Positions 27,749-36,992 of a DNA stretch of 64,000 nt are shown in pieces (the stretch's first letter is position 1; every line of letters starts with the position of its first letter). The translations under genes and the position numbers were made by a program. Origin of the DNA: Kribbella sp. NBC_00382. Lineage in GTDB: Bacteria; Actinomycetota; Actinomycetes; Propionibacteriales; Kribbellaceae. The DNA is taken from the NCBI RefSeq assembly GCF_036067295.1, contig NZ_CP107954.1:4278001-4342000 (forward strand), given 5' to 3'. The notes under the pieces are model-generated. The model was not told the origin of the DNA. It did no database searches and worked only from the letters and a program-made list of their open reading frames with translations.

Positions 27749-29047
27749 CTAACCCGCGGGCTTGATGATGGACTCGAGCCGCTGCTGGATCGCGGTCAGC
27801 GAGGTCCGGGCGTCCTTCTTGCCCAGCCAGAAGTCGGCCAGCCCGTCGTCGAACGCCTTCTGCATCTCGTTCCAGGCGGGGATGAACGGGGCCCGGTAGA
27901 CGAACGCGCTGGACTCGGCGAAGACGTCCATGTTCACCGGCTTGGTCATCCAGGCAGGCTTGAGGAACGCGTCGCTCTTCTGCACCTCGAGGCTGGCCGG
28001 CACGTCCTGCCCGGTGGCGATGATCTTCTGCTGCGCCTCGGTCGAGGTGAGGAAGTCGATCGCCTTGAACGCGGCGTCGGGGTTCTTCGCCGTCCGGGAG
28101 ATGGCCAGCCCGCTGCCGAACGCGGTCACCGCCTGGTCCTTGCCCCGCCACAGCGGCGCGATGTCCCACTCGATCTTGCTCTTCGTCAGGCCGCTGATCC
28201 CCCAGAAGCCGGTGGTGTTGACCGCGACCTTGCCGTTCGCGAACGCGCCGTCGCCACCGACGTCCGCGCCCATGTCGGCGTACTGCTTCTTGGTCGGGAC
28301 GACGCCGTGCTTGAAGACCAGGTCACCGGTCCACTGCAGCGCGTCGATCACCTCGTCGGTGGCCACCGACGGCTTGCCCGCGTCGTCGATGATCTTGCCG
28401 CCGTTCTGGTAGACGAAGCTCCACCACTGGGCCCACCAGCCGCCACCGGAGTAGCCCCACTGCTTGCCGGGGACGGTGAGCTCCTTGAACGCGGCCAGGG
28501 TCTCGTCCCAGGTCCAGTCGGCCGTCGGGGCTTTGATGCCCTTGGCATCGAACAGGCCCTTGTTGTAGTACACGATCATCGCGCCGGACCGGTCCGGGAT
28601 CGCGTAGACCTTGTCCTGGTACGAGTACAGCTTGCCGATCGACCCGAACCGCTTCTCCAGGTCGAGCCCGGCCTTCTTGGCCAGCTCGTCCAGCGGCTGG
28701 ATCTGGTTCTTGCTCGAGTAGACGTTGACGCTCTCGGCCACCTGCATGATGTCCGGGCCCTTGCCGCCGGCAATCATCGTCTGCACCTTCTGCGCGTACC
28801 CGTCGTTCGGGATCAGCTGCAGCTTCACCTTCAGCTCGGGGTACTTCTTGACCAGCAGGTCGATCCGCTGCTGGTACGTCGTCTTGTCGTTCTCCCCGCC
28901 CCACACCGTCATCACCAGGTCGGCGGCGGTGGAGCTGCCCGAAGTCTTGTCACTGTTCGAACCGCAGGCGGTGAGCGTGATCACGCCGGCGGCCGCGCCC
29001 AGGCCGAGAAAACCGCGACGCGTCAGACGCGTCCTGTCGATCGCCAT
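27749..29047 (-). CDS. CUT1 sugar ABC transporter, Tat-type substrate-binding lipoprotein
   Basis: 432 residues. The signal has a twin-arginine motif (TRRGFLGLG, Arg10-Arg11) and lipobox LTAC (Cys28), so the protein is probably exported folded and then lipidated. The rest is an extracellular binding-protein family 1 fold. Two starts are adjacent (GTG 29050, ATG 29047); the ATG sits 8 bases from AAGGAGG and is preferred. It heads the importer/GH35/ROK/GH51 operon, divergent from the CUT2 importer. Confidence 0.93.
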   Translation of the reverse strand: MAIDRTRLTRRGFLGLGAAAGVITLTACGSNSDKTSGSSTAADLVMTVWGGENDKTTYQQRIDLLVKKYPELKVKLQLIPNDGYAQKVQTMIAGGKGPDIMQVAESVNVYSSKNQIQPLDELAKKAGLDLEKRFGSIGKLYSYQDKVYAIPDRSGAMIVYYNKGLFDAKGIKAPTADWTWDETLAAFKELTVPGKQWGYSGGGWWAQWWSFVYQNGGKIIDDAGKPSVATDEVIDALQWTGDLVFKHGVVPTKKQYADMGADVGGDGAFANGKVAVNTTGFWGISGLTKSKIEWDIAPLWRGKDQAVTAFGSGLAISRTAKNPDAAFKAIDFLTSTEAQQKIIATGQDVPASLEVQKSDAFLKPAWMTKPVNMDVFAESSAFVYRAPFIPAWNEMQKAFDDGLADFWLGKKDARTSLTAIQQRLESIIKPAG

Positions 29048-29075
29048 CACACAGTCCTCCTTGGGTTTGAGTGGT

Positions 29076-29088
29076 GGTTAAGCTAACC
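29076..29088. promoter_or_regulatory. Inverted repeat GGTTA-N3-TAACC upstream of the CUT1 operon
   Basis: Five-base arms with a three-base centre, 29-41 bases upstream of the binding-protein ATG on the minus strand. It differs from the nearby TGTTAGCGCTAACA class and could be the site of another regulator, such as the ROK protein of this operon. Evidence is only the symmetry and position. Confidence 0.4.
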
Positions 29089-29124
29089 CTCAGAAAAACT
29101 CCCGGCAAGACCTCGGCCGATAAA

Positions 29125-29182
29125 TGTGTGCGCTAACAATTCGGCGTCGGGAGCTGTTGACGTGCTGGAAGTTAGCGCTAAC
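29125..29182. promoter_or_regulatory. Two LacI-family operators before the CUT2 importer
   Basis: TGTGTGCGCTAACA (29125-29138) and the perfect 12-base palindrome GTTAGCGCTAAC (29171-29182), the latter ending 35 bases before the start codon. The centres are about 45 bases apart. Both belong to the same family as the sites near araB and between GH127 and GH54. Two sites in one promoter would allow looping or co-operative repression by a LacI-type protein. Confidence 0.65.
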
Positions 29183-29217
29183 ATTCAGCGCAAACAGCGC
29201 TGGATGGAGGAACTGCC

Positions 29218-30207
29218 GTGATGAAGAGACTGATGGCCGTGGCGACGGGGCTGGTGCTCGTCGGGGGCCTGGTGGGGTGCGGGGACGACAAACCCGAGTC
29301 GAAGGCGGCGAGCGGCGACAGCTTGACCATGGGCTTCGCCCAGGTCGGCGCGGAGAGCGGCTGGCGGACGGCGAACACGAAGTCGGTCCAGGAGGCGGCC
29401 AAGGCCGCGGGGATCGAGCTGAAGTTCTCCGACGCGCAGCAGAAGCAGGAGAACCAGATCAAGTCGATCAGGTCGTTCATCCAGCAGAAGGTGGACGTGA
29501 TCGCCTTCAGTCCGGTGGTCGAGACCGGCTGGGACACCGTGCTGATGGAGGCCAAGCGCGCCAACATCCCGGTCATCCTCACCGACCGCGCGGTCGACTC
29601 CAAGGACACCTCGCTCTACAAGAGCTTCCTCGGCTCCGACTTCGTCGTGGAGGGCAAGAAGGCCGGCGAGTGGCTGGTGAAGGAGGGCGACGCCGCGGAC
29701 GTGAACCACGACGGCTCGATCAAGGTGGTGGAGCTGCAGGGGACCACGGGCGCCGCGCCGGCCATCGACCGCAAGGAGGGCTTCGAGGAGGCGATGAAGG
29801 CCAACCCGAAGATCGCCATCGCCGCCTCGCAGACCGGTGACTTCACCCGGGACGGCGGCAAGAAGGTGATGGAGTCGTTCCTGAAGTCGCAGAAGGGCAT
29901 CGACGTGGTGTTCGCGCACAACGACGACATGGGCCTGGGCGCGATCGAGGCGATCGAGGCCGCCGGTCTCAAGCCCGGCAAGGATGTACAGATCATCACC
30001 ATCGACGCCGTCAAGGACGGAATGACAGCGCTGGCGGACGGGAAGATCAACTACATCGTCGAGTGCAACCCGCTGCTCGGCCCGCAACTGATGGGTATCG
30101 CGAAGAAGGTCGTGGCCGGGGAGGAAGTCCCGGCGCGGGTACTCACCGAGGAGACGGTCTTCGACCAGGCAGCCGCGAAGACGGCGCTGTCCGCACGGCA
30201 GTACTGA
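29218..30207 (+). CDS. CUT2 sugar ABC transporter, substrate-binding lipoprotein (YtfQ-like)
   Basis: 329 residues. Lipobox LVGC (Cys21), then a periplasmic-binding-protein type 1 fold. The stretch GFAQVGAESGWRTANTKSV strongly resembles YtfQ galactofuranose-binding proteins, and related proteins bind arabinofuranose. GGAGG lies 7 bases before the GTG and 10 before the next ATG. Operators for a LacI-type repressor precede it. It likely captures a monosaccharide, most plausibly L-arabinose given araBDA and five arabinosidases nearby; that choice is inference. Confidence 0.92.
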   Translation: MMKRLMAVATGLVLVGGLVGCGDDKPESKAASGDSLTMGFAQVGAESGWRTANTKSVQEAAKAAGIELKFSDAQQKQENQIKSIRSFIQQKVDVIAFSPVVETGWDTVLMEAKRANIPVILTDRAVDSKDTSLYKSFLGSDFVVEGKKAGEWLVKEGDAADVNHDGSIKVVELQGTTGAAPAIDRKEGFEEAMKANPKIAIAASQTGDFTRDGGKKVMESFLKSQKGIDVVFAHNDDMGLGAIEAIEAAGLKPGKDVQIITIDAVKDGMTALADGKINYIVECNPLLGPQLMGIAKKVVAGEEVPARVLTEETVFDQAAAKTALSARQY

Positions 30208-30214
30208 TCCGGCG

Positions 30215-31789
30215 ATGACCCAGGCGATCACTCCCGCCCCATCGACGGCGCTCACCCCGCCGGTGGTCGAGATGCGCGGGATCAGCATCGGCTTTCCCGG
30301 TGTCAAAGCACTCCAGGACGTCGACTTCCGGCTGCTCCCCGGTGAGATTCACGCCCTGATGGGTGAGAACGGGGCAGGCAAGTCGACCCTGATCAAGGCC
30401 CTGACCGGGGTCTACGCGATCGACGAGGGCACGGTGCTGATGGCCGGTGAGGAGCATCTGTTCAGCTCACCGGCCGACTCGCAGGCCGCCGGGATCAGCA
30501 CCGTGTACCAGGAGGTCAACCTGTGCACGAACCTGACGGTCGCGGAGAACATGCTGCTCGGCCGCGAACCGCGGCGGTTCGGCCGGATCGACGGCAAGGC
30601 GATGCGGGCCCGGGCAGGGTCGATCCTGGACCGGCTCGGCCTGGCGATCGATCCGGGGTCGACGCTGGGCGAGCACCCGATCGCGATCCAGCAGCTGGTC
30701 GCGATCGGGCGGGCGCTCGACCTCGACGCCCGGGTGCTGATCCTCGACGAGCCCACCTCGAGCCTCGACGCGGACGAGGTGGCGAAGCTGTTCGCGGTGA
30801 TGCGGACGCTGCGCGACCAGGGCGTGGCGATCCTGTTCGTCTCGCACTTCCTGGACCAGGTGTTCGAGATCTCCGACCGGATGACCGTACTGCGCAACGG
30901 CAAGCTGGTGGGGGAGTACCCGACCGGGAGCGTCAGCCAGTTCGACCTGGTCGAGGCGATGATCGGTCGCGAACTGGAGACGCTGGAGAAACTCGAACAG
31001 CACGCGTCGGCCGATGTGCCGGAAGACCGGGTACCGCTGGTGAAGGTACTGGGTCTGGGCCGCCGCGGCAGCCTGCAAGCCGTCGACCTGGAGATCTACG
31101 ACGGTCAGGTGATCGGTATCGCCGGCCTGCTGGGGTCGGGGCGAACCGAACTCGCCCGGCTGCTCTTCGGAGCGGACACCGCGGACACCGGCTCGATCGA
31201 CGTACGGGGTACGCGGCGGAGGTTCCGTACGCCGCGGAACGCCATCGGCGCCAAGATCGCGTTCTCCAGTGAGAACCGTCGCGCGGAAGGCGTGGTGGAG
31301 GACCTGACCGTCGCGGACAACCTGCTGCTCACCCTGCAGGCTTCCCGGGGCTGGCTCCGGCCGGTACCGGTCCGGACCCGCGAGCGGCTGGTCGCGGAGT
31401 ACATCAAGGCGCTGGACATCCGGCCTCCCGACCCGGCCGCGCTGATGCGCAACCTGTCGGGTGGCAACCAGCAGAAGGTCCTGCTGGCCCGCTGGCTGAT
31501 CACCGAGCCGGAGCTGCTGATCCTGGACGAGCCGACCCGCGGGATCGACATCGGCGCCAAGACGCAGATCCAGCAACTCGTCGCGAAACTCGCCGCCGAC
31601 GGACTGTCCGTCGTCTTCATCTCCGCCGAGCTCGAGGAGGTACTCCGGCTCAGCCACCGGGTGCTGGTGATGCGGGACCGGGCGAAGATCGCGGACCGGC
31701 CCAACGACGACACCGTCACGGTGGCCGGGATCCTCGAACTCATCGCGGCCGGCGGTACGACGACAGCCGAAGGGAACCCCGATGCGTGA
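30215..31789 (+). CDS. CUT2 sugar ABC transporter, double ATPase
   Basis: 524 residues with two ABC domains. The first has Walker A GENGAGKST (~50-58) and Walker B VLILDEPTSSLD. The second has the degenerate P-loop GLLGSGRTE usual for RbsA-type proteins, signature LSGGNQQK and Walker B LLILDEPTRGID. It powers import through the two following permeases. It begins 7 bases after the binding protein and overlaps the next gene by eight bases. Confidence 0.95.
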   Translation: MTQAITPAPSTALTPPVVEMRGISIGFPGVKALQDVDFRLLPGEIHALMGENGAGKSTLIKALTGVYAIDEGTVLMAGEEHLFSSPADSQAAGISTVYQEVNLCTNLTVAENMLLGREPRRFGRIDGKAMRARAGSILDRLGLAIDPGSTLGEHPIAIQQLVAIGRALDLDARVLILDEPTSSLDADEVAKLFAVMRTLRDQGVAILFVSHFLDQVFEISDRMTVLRNGKLVGEYPTGSVSQFDLVEAMIGRELETLEKLEQHASADVPEDRVPLVKVLGLGRRGSLQAVDLEIYDGQVIGIAGLLGSGRTELARLLFGADTADTGSIDVRGTRRRFRTPRNAIGAKIAFSSENRRAEGVVEDLTVADNLLLTLQASRGWLRPVPVRTRERLVAEYIKALDIRPPDPAALMRNLSGGNQQKVLLARWLITEPELLILDEPTRGIDIGAKTQIQQLVAKLAADGLSVVFISAELEEVLRLSHRVLVMRDRAKIADRPNDDTVTVAGILELIAAGGTTTAEGNPDA

Positions 31790-32813
31790 CCTAGTCCGCC
31801 GGCCACTGTTCTGGCCGACGCTGGCCCTGGTACTGCTGCTCGCCCTCAACACGGCGGTGACTCCGTCGTTCCTGTCGGTACGGATCCAGGACGGTCATCT
31901 GTACGGCAGCCTGATCGACATCCTCCGCAACGGGGCTCCGGTGTTGCTGGTGGCGCTGGGGATGACGCTGGTGATCGCCACCCGGGGGATCGACCTCTCG
32001 GTGGGTGCGGTGGCCGCGATCTCAGGCGCCGTGGCCTGTGTGTACATAGCGGGCTCGTCGCAGCAGGCGGCAACCTCGACGCTGCTCACCGCGGTCGCGA
32101 TGGCGGTCGGCGTCTGCGTGCTGCTCGGGTTGTGGAACGGGCTTCTGGTCTCGGTGATCGGGATCCAGCCGATCATCGCCACCCTGGTGCTGATGACGGC
32201 CGGCCGCGGACTGGCCATGCTGATCACGGACGGCCAGATCACCACGGTCGTCAGCCCGGGGTTCAAGGTGATCGGAGCGGGCTTCGTCGCGACGCTGCCG
32301 GTGGCCATCCTGATCGCGCTCGCGGTCTTCGCGCTGACCGCGGTCCTGGCCCGGCGGACCGCGCTGGGCCTGTTGATCGAGTCGGTCGGCATCAACCCGG
32401 AGGCCAGCCGGCTGGCCGGGATCCACGCCCGGACGATCACCTGGACCGTCTACGTGTTCAGCGCCTTCTGTGCCGGTGTCGCCGGGCTGATGATCGCGTC
32501 GAACACGAGTGCGGCGGACGCGAACAACGCCGGCCTGTGGATCGAGCTGGACGCGATCCTGGCCGTCGTGATCGGCGGCACCTCGCTGGCGGGCGGAAAG
32601 TTCTCGCTGACCGGGACGCTGATCGGCGCGATGTTCATCCAGACCCTGGCCACCACGATCCCGACCATCGGGATCCCGGCCGAGGCCAACTATCTCTTCA
32701 AGGCGGTCGTCGTGATCGTGGTCTGCCTGCTGCAGTCACCGAAGGCGCGGGCCGCGCTGCGCAGCCGCCGGCCCCGCCGGGCCACCCCCACCGTTCGGAC
32801 GGAGACAGCATGA
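31782..32813 (+). CDS. CUT2 sugar ABC transporter permease (first)
   Basis: 343 residues, about eight to ten membrane helices, with the BPD_transp_2 pattern (GMTLVIATRGIDLSVGAVAAISGAV and ELDAILAVVIGGTSLAGGKFSLTGT). It resembles YtfT. It overlaps the ATPase by eight bases and the second permease by four. Confidence 0.95.
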   Translation: MRDLVRRPLFWPTLALVLLLALNTAVTPSFLSVRIQDGHLYGSLIDILRNGAPVLLVALGMTLVIATRGIDLSVGAVAAISGAVACVYIAGSSQQAATSTLLTAVAMAVGVCVLLGLWNGLLVSVIGIQPIIATLVLMTAGRGLAMLITDGQITTVVSPGFKVIGAGFVATLPVAILIALAVFALTAVLARRTALGLLIESVGINPEASRLAGIHARTITWTVYVFSAFCAGVAGLMIASNTSAADANNAGLWIELDAILAVVIGGTSLAGGKFSLTGTLIGAMFIQTLATTIPTIGIPAEANYLFKAVVVIVVCLLQSPKARAALRSRRPRRATPTVRTETA

Positions 32814-33811
32814 GCGCGTCGGCCCTGTCGCCCGCGGTGGCGGCCCGGATCCGCCGGTACAGTCCGCCGCGCCGTTATCTGCCGGTCGCGGCGGCGATCG
32901 CGCTGCTGATCGGGATCTTCGGCGCCGGATCGCTGCGCTACCAGGGTTTCGCGGATCCCCAGGTGATCCTGAACCTGTTCGTCGACAACGCCTTCCTGCT
33001 GGTGCTGGGGCTCGGGATGACGTTCGTGATCCTTGCCGGCGGCATCGATCTGAGCGTCGGCTCGGTGGTCGCCCTGTCGACGATGATCGCGGCGTCGACG
33101 CTCGAGTCGGGCTGGCCGGTGGCGGCCACCGTCGTCGCCGTCCTGGTGTCCGGGACGCTGCTCGGGACGTTGATGGGCCTGGTCATCCACTACTTCGACG
33201 TGCAGCCGTTCATCGCGACCCTGGCCGGGATGTTCCTGGCTCGTGGGCTCTGCTACCTGATCAGCGTCGAGTCGATTCCGATCCGCGATCCCGGCCTGAC
33301 CAGATTCGCTCAGGGGACCGTCCCGCTGCCGGGCGGCTACCACGTCACCCCGAGCGTCGTGGTGGCGCTGGTGGTGTTCGCGATCGGCGCGTGGGTGCTG
33401 CACCTGACCCGCTTCGGGCGCACGGTCTACGCCGTCGGTGGCAGCGAGAGCTCCGCGCATCTGATGGGGTTGCGGGTCGCTCTGGTCAAGGTCGGCGTGT
33501 ACACGATCAGCGGGCTCTGCTCGGCGCTGGCCGGGCTGCTCTTCGCGGCCTACACCCTGTCGGGGTACAGCTTGCACGCCGTCGGGATGGAGCTCGACGC
33601 GATCGCGGCGGTGGTGATCGGCGGGACGCTGCTGACCGGTGGCCGCGGCCTGGTGCTGGGGACGATGGTCGGGGTGCTGCTGCTCGGCACCATCCAGACC
33701 TTCATCTCGTTCGACGGCACGCTGAGTTCCTGGTGGACGAAGATCTCCATCGGAGCGCTGCTGCTGATCTTCGTGGTGGTCCAGCGCCTGCTGACCAGAA
33801 GGCAGACCTGA
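32810..33811 (+). CDS. CUT2 sugar ABC transporter permease (second)
   Basis: 333 residues, same family as its neighbour (GMTFVILAGGIDLSVGSVVALSTM and ELDAIAAVVIGGTLLTGGRGLVLGT), resembling YjfF. The ATG at 32810 overlaps the upstream stop (ATGA). Two different permease genes are characteristic of the galactofuranose-type systems. It ends six bases before the convergent LacI gene. Confidence 0.94.
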   Translation: MSASALSPAVAARIRRYSPPRRYLPVAAAIALLIGIFGAGSLRYQGFADPQVILNLFVDNAFLLVLGLGMTFVILAGGIDLSVGSVVALSTMIAASTLESGWPVAATVVAVLVSGTLLGTLMGLVIHYFDVQPFIATLAGMFLARGLCYLISVESIPIRDPGLTRFAQGTVPLPGGYHVTPSVVVALVVFAIGAWVLHLTRFGRTVYAVGGSESSAHLMGLRVALVKVGVYTISGLCSALAGLLFAAYTLSGYSLHAVGMELDAIAAVVIGGTLLTGGRGLVLGTMVGVLLLGTIQTFISFDGTLSSWWTKISIGALLLIFVVVQRLLTRRQT

Positions 33812-33817
33812 CGGCGA

Positions 33818-34855
33818 TCAGGCAGCGCCGGTGCTCTGCCGCACGACCAAGGTGGCGGGGATCTGCTCACTGCTCGGCTTCCCGCCGCTCATCTGTTCGG
33901 ACAGCAGGTGAAAGGTCCGCCGGCCAACCTCACCGAAGTCCTGTCGGACGGTGGTCAGCGGCGGGTTGAAGAACTCGGCCTCCGGGATGTCGTCGAAGCC
34001 GACCACCTGGACATCGCCGGGTACCGAGATCCCGGCCTCGGCAAACGCCCGCAGCAGGCCGAGCGCCATCTGGTCGTTGGCGACGAACACGGCGCTCAGG
34101 CTGGGTTCCTTGGCCAGCGACTTACCGGCCTCGTACCCCGACCGCGGGCTCCAGTCGCCCCGGGTCAGCCGGGGCCGGCGGACGTGGTGGGCCTCGAGCG
34201 TCTCCCGCCAGCCACGCTCGCGTTCGGCCGCCTCGAGCCAGTCCGCCGGTCCGCCGACATGCCAGACCGTCTTGTGACCGAGCGACAGCAGGTGCTCGGT
34301 CGCGAGGCGGGCTCCGTCGTACTGATCGACCGAGACGGTCGGTACCGGGGGTGCCGCGCCGCCGACTGCGACGAGCGGTACGCCGTGCGGCGCGAACTCC
34401 AAGGCCTTGGCCGTCGTGACGTGGGGTGCGATCACGACGATGCCTTCGACCGCCTGGCGTTGCAGGGACTCGACCGCCTCCGCGATGGACTGTCCGCCCG
34501 GCCGGCTGACGCTCGCCACGGTGATCGCGAAACCGGCATCCCGCGCCGCCCGTTCGATGCCGTAGAGGGTGCTGGCCGGTCCGTACAGGGTGGAGTCCAG
34601 CGTCACTACTCCGAGCGTGCCGGTCCGCCCGGTGACCAAGGCTCTGGCGGCGGTGTTCGGCCGGTACCCGAGGCTCTGGATCGCGGCCTGCACCCGCTCG
34701 CGCGTCGTCGGCCGGACCAGGTCGCTGTCGTTGATCACCCGGGACACCGTCATATGGGACACCCCGGCGAGCACGGCGACATCGGCCAGACTCGGATGCC
34801 GCCGGGCCGACGACGAGGCCACCGGCGCGTGCTCGACGTCCGAACCCTTGACCAC
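33818..34855 (-). CDS. LacI family transcriptional regulator, candidate arabinose repressor
   Basis: 345 residues from the GTG at 34855. The N-terminal helix-turn-helix (SLADVAVLAGVSHMTVSRVINDSDLVRPTTRERV, with a hinge helix at NTAARALVTGRTGT) is followed by a periplasmic-binding-like sensor domain ending in TLVVRQSTGAA. GGAGAGG is five bases before this GTG; the GTG two codons upstream touches the same sequence and is unlikely. It is convergent with the CUT2 operon. The TGTTAGCGCTAACA-class sites in this window fit a regulator of this family, so it is the best local candidate for them. Confidence 0.9.
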   Translation of the reverse strand: MVKGSDVEHAPVASSSARRHPSLADVAVLAGVSHMTVSRVINDSDLVRPTTRERVQAAIQSLGYRPNTAARALVTGRTGTLGVVTLDSTLYGPASTLYGIERAARDAGFAITVASVSRPGGQSIAEAVESLQRQAVEGIVVIAPHVTTAKALEFAPHGVPLVAVGGAAPPVPTVSVDQYDGARLATEHLLSLGHKTVWHVGGPADWLEAAERERGWRETLEAHHVRRPRLTRGDWSPRSGYEAGKSLAKEPSLSAVFVANDQMALGLLRAFAEAGISVPGDVQVVGFDDIPEAEFFNPPLTTVRQDFGEVGRRTFHLLSEQMSGGKPSSEQIPATLVVRQSTGAA

Positions 34856-34890
34856 GTTCACCTCTCCGATCTTCGCCTGGGCTGGATTCT

Positions 34891-34921
34891 GTCATCCGCC
34901 ACCCGTTTCCCGGCGGATGAC
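34891..34921 (-). terminator. Hairpin between gntR-type and lacI-type genes
   Basis: Perfect ten-base stem GTCATCCGCC/GGCGGATGAC with an 11-base loop, in the gap between the GntR gene end (34935) and the LacI gene start. No T-run follows, as is common for actinobacterial terminators. It probably separates the fuconate dehydratase-gntR transcript from lacI. Confidence 0.55.
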
Positions 34922-34934
34922 GGCACCGGCGTCA

Positions 34935-35648
34935 TCACTCGGGGAGCGGATCCTCGCTGGGCGGGCGTTGATGGAGATAGTCCTCGACGGCGAAGAGGTG
35001 GGCGGCCATGTACGTGCGGGCGCGGTCGGAGTCGTGCGCGGTCAGCGCGGCCAGGATGGAGCGGTGTTCGGTGTGGGTGGCCTCGTCCGCGCCGTGCTGG
35101 CTGATCGAGCGCCACAACCGGTCCCGGCTGGTCCGGCCGCCGAGTGCCTCGATCAGCGCCGCGAGGATCGGGTTGCCGGCGGCTTTGGCGACGACCAGGT
35201 GGAAGGCGATGTCGCCGTCGATGATCGCCTCGTGATCAGGTTCGCCGTTCGTGAGCTCGGCCTCGATCCGGCCGAGGATGAGGTCGGCGGCGGCCAGTTC
35301 GTCCGGGCCGATCGACTGGGCCGCCAGGCCGGCCGCCTCGGTCTCCAGGATCCGGCGGACGGCGTGCAGATGGTGTGCGCCGCTGCGATCGTGCAGGTCG
35401 ACGACCAGGCCCATCGGCGCCAGCAGCAACGAGGAGTCCAGGGTGGTGACATAGGTCCCGTCACCTCGCCGGGTCTCCAGCACGCCCATCGCCGACAGCG
35501 CGCGAACCCCCTCCCGCAGCGGGTTCCTGGACACGCCGAGCGCTTCGGCGAGATCCTTCTCGACCGGCAACCGATCGCCGGGCCGGAGCCTGCCCTCGAT
35601 GATCAGGTCCCGGATGCCCTGGACGACGACGTCCGTCTGAGACGTCAC
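34935..35648 (-). CDS. GntR family (FadR/FCD-type) transcriptional regulator
   Basis: 237 residues. An N-terminal winged helix (~5-70: VVVQGIRDLIIEGRLRPGDRLPVEKDLAEALGVSRNPLREGVRAL) precedes an FCD all-helical sensor with a probable metal site (IDGDIAFHLVVAKAAGNPIL, HTEHRSILAALTAHD). Such regulators usually bind sugar acids or small carboxylates. The GTG overlaps the stop of the L-fuconate dehydratase gene (GTGA), so the two are one transcript. A repeat in the divergent promoter at 36993-37082 is a plausible target. Confidence 0.9.
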   Translation of the reverse strand: MTSQTDVVVQGIRDLIIEGRLRPGDRLPVEKDLAEALGVSRNPLREGVRALSAMGVLETRRGDGTYVTTLDSSLLLAPMGLVVDLHDRSGAHHLHAVRRILETEAAGLAAQSIGPDELAAADLILGRIEAELTNGEPDHEAIIDGDIAFHLVVAKAAGNPILAALIEALGGRTSRDRLWRSISQHGADEATHTEHRSILAALTAHDSDRARTYMAAHLFAVEDYLHQRPPSEDPLPE

Positions 35649-36964
35649 GACGCCGGCTCCGCGGCGAACCGCGCTGCCCAGTACCGGCCGGTCGGGTAGG
35701 TATAGGTGTCGACCGAGTCACCGTGCATCTCGGCACTGTATCCGGCCGCCGTCGGCAGGACGTAAGCCCCGTCACGGACGACGCACGGGTCGACGAAGTG
35801 CTCGTGCAAGTGGTCGACGTACTCCGTCACCCGCCCCTCGAGGGTCGCCGCGACCGCTACGTAGTCGAAGATCGCCAGGTGCTGGACGAGTTCACACAGC
35901 CCGACACCGCCGGCGTGCGGACACACCGGTACGTCGTACCAGGCGGCCAGCAGATAGACCGCGAGGATCTCGTTGATGCTGCCCAGCCGGGCCGCGTCGA
36001 GCTGGCAGTAGTCGATCGCTTCGGCCTGCATCAGCTGCTTGAACAGCACCCGGTTCATCCCGTGCTCGCCGGTCGCGACCCCGATCGGCGCGACGGCCTT
36101 CCGGATCGCCGCGTGGCCGAGGATGTCGTCCGGGCTGGTCGGTTCCTCGATCCAGAGCGGCTCGAACTCGGCCAGCGCGAGCACCCAGTCGATCGCCTGT
36201 GGCACGTCCCAGACCTGGTTCGCGTCGATCATCAGCTTTCCGTCCGGCCCGAGCACCTCCCGGGCGATGCCGCAGCGCCGGATGTCGTCGTCGAGGTTGG
36301 CGCCGACCTTCAGCTTGACGTGGTGGTAGCCGGCGGCAACCGCTTCCTCGCAGAGCCTGCGCAGCTTGGCGTCGGAGTACCCGAGCCACCCCGCGGAGGT
36401 GGTGTAGCACGGGTACCCGGTGGCCGCGATCTCGTCGACTCGTTGCTTACGGCCCCCTTCGCGGCCGGCCAGCAGCGCGATCGCCTGCTCGGGGCTGAAG
36501 ACGTCGGACAGATAGCGCAGATCCGCGGCGGCGACCAGCTCCTCCGGTGACATCTCGGACAGCAGCCGCCACAGCGGCAGGCCGGCTCGCCGGGCCGCGA
36601 GGTCCCAGACTGCGTTCATGACGGCGGCGAGAGCGAGATGGATGACGCCCTTGTCCGGACCTAGCCAGCGCAGCTGGCTGTCGGACTGCAACTCACGGTA
36701 GATGGCGCCGAGGTCGGCGCAGAGTTCGTCGACGTCGCGTCCGACCAGCGGGATCCCGCGCTGCTGCGCGGCGGCGACGCACAGGTCGTTGCCGCGACCG
36801 ATGGTGAACGTGAACCCGTAGCCGCGAAGTTCCTCGTCGTCGGTGTGCAGGACGACGTAGGCGGCCGAGTAGTCGCCGTCCTTGTTCATCGCGTCCGAGC
36901 CGTCCTGGGTCAGCGAGGTGGGGAAGCGGACGTCGGTGACCTGCACGGACGTGATGCGTGGCAT
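35645..36964 (-). CDS. L-fuconate dehydratase (enolase superfamily)
   Basis: 439 residues, the usual size of L-fuconate dehydratases. N-terminal capping domain (TSLTQDGSDAMNKDGDYSAAYVVL) and TIM barrel with KLKVG (Lys base), metal ligands in LMIDANQVWD, WIEEPTSPDD and VATGEHGMN, and the His of VCPHAGGVGL. Removes water from L-fuconate to give 2-keto-3-deoxy-L-fuconate in the non-phosphorylated fucose pathway. It is divergent from the GH95 fucosidase gene, which supports fucose use. A lactonase and the later steps were not identified nearby. Confidence 0.9.
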   Translation of the reverse strand: MPRITSVQVTDVRFPTSLTQDGSDAMNKDGDYSAAYVVLHTDDEELRGYGFTFTIGRGNDLCVAAAQQRGIPLVGRDVDELCADLGAIYRELQSDSQLRWLGPDKGVIHLALAAVMNAVWDLAARRAGLPLWRLLSEMSPEELVAAADLRYLSDVFSPEQAIALLAGREGGRKQRVDEIAATGYPCYTTSAGWLGYSDAKLRRLCEEAVAAGYHHVKLKVGANLDDDIRRCGIAREVLGPDGKLMIDANQVWDVPQAIDWVLALAEFEPLWIEEPTSPDDILGHAAIRKAVAPIGVATGEHGMNRVLFKQLMQAEAIDYCQLDAARLGSINEILAVYLLAAWYDVPVCPHAGGVGLCELVQHLAIFDYVAVAATLEGRVTEYVDHLHEHFVDPCVVRDGAYVLPTAAGYSAEMHGDSVDTYTYPTGRYWAARFAAEPAS

Positions 36965-36992
36965 GGGACCCCCTCAAGCCAATTTCCTATAG

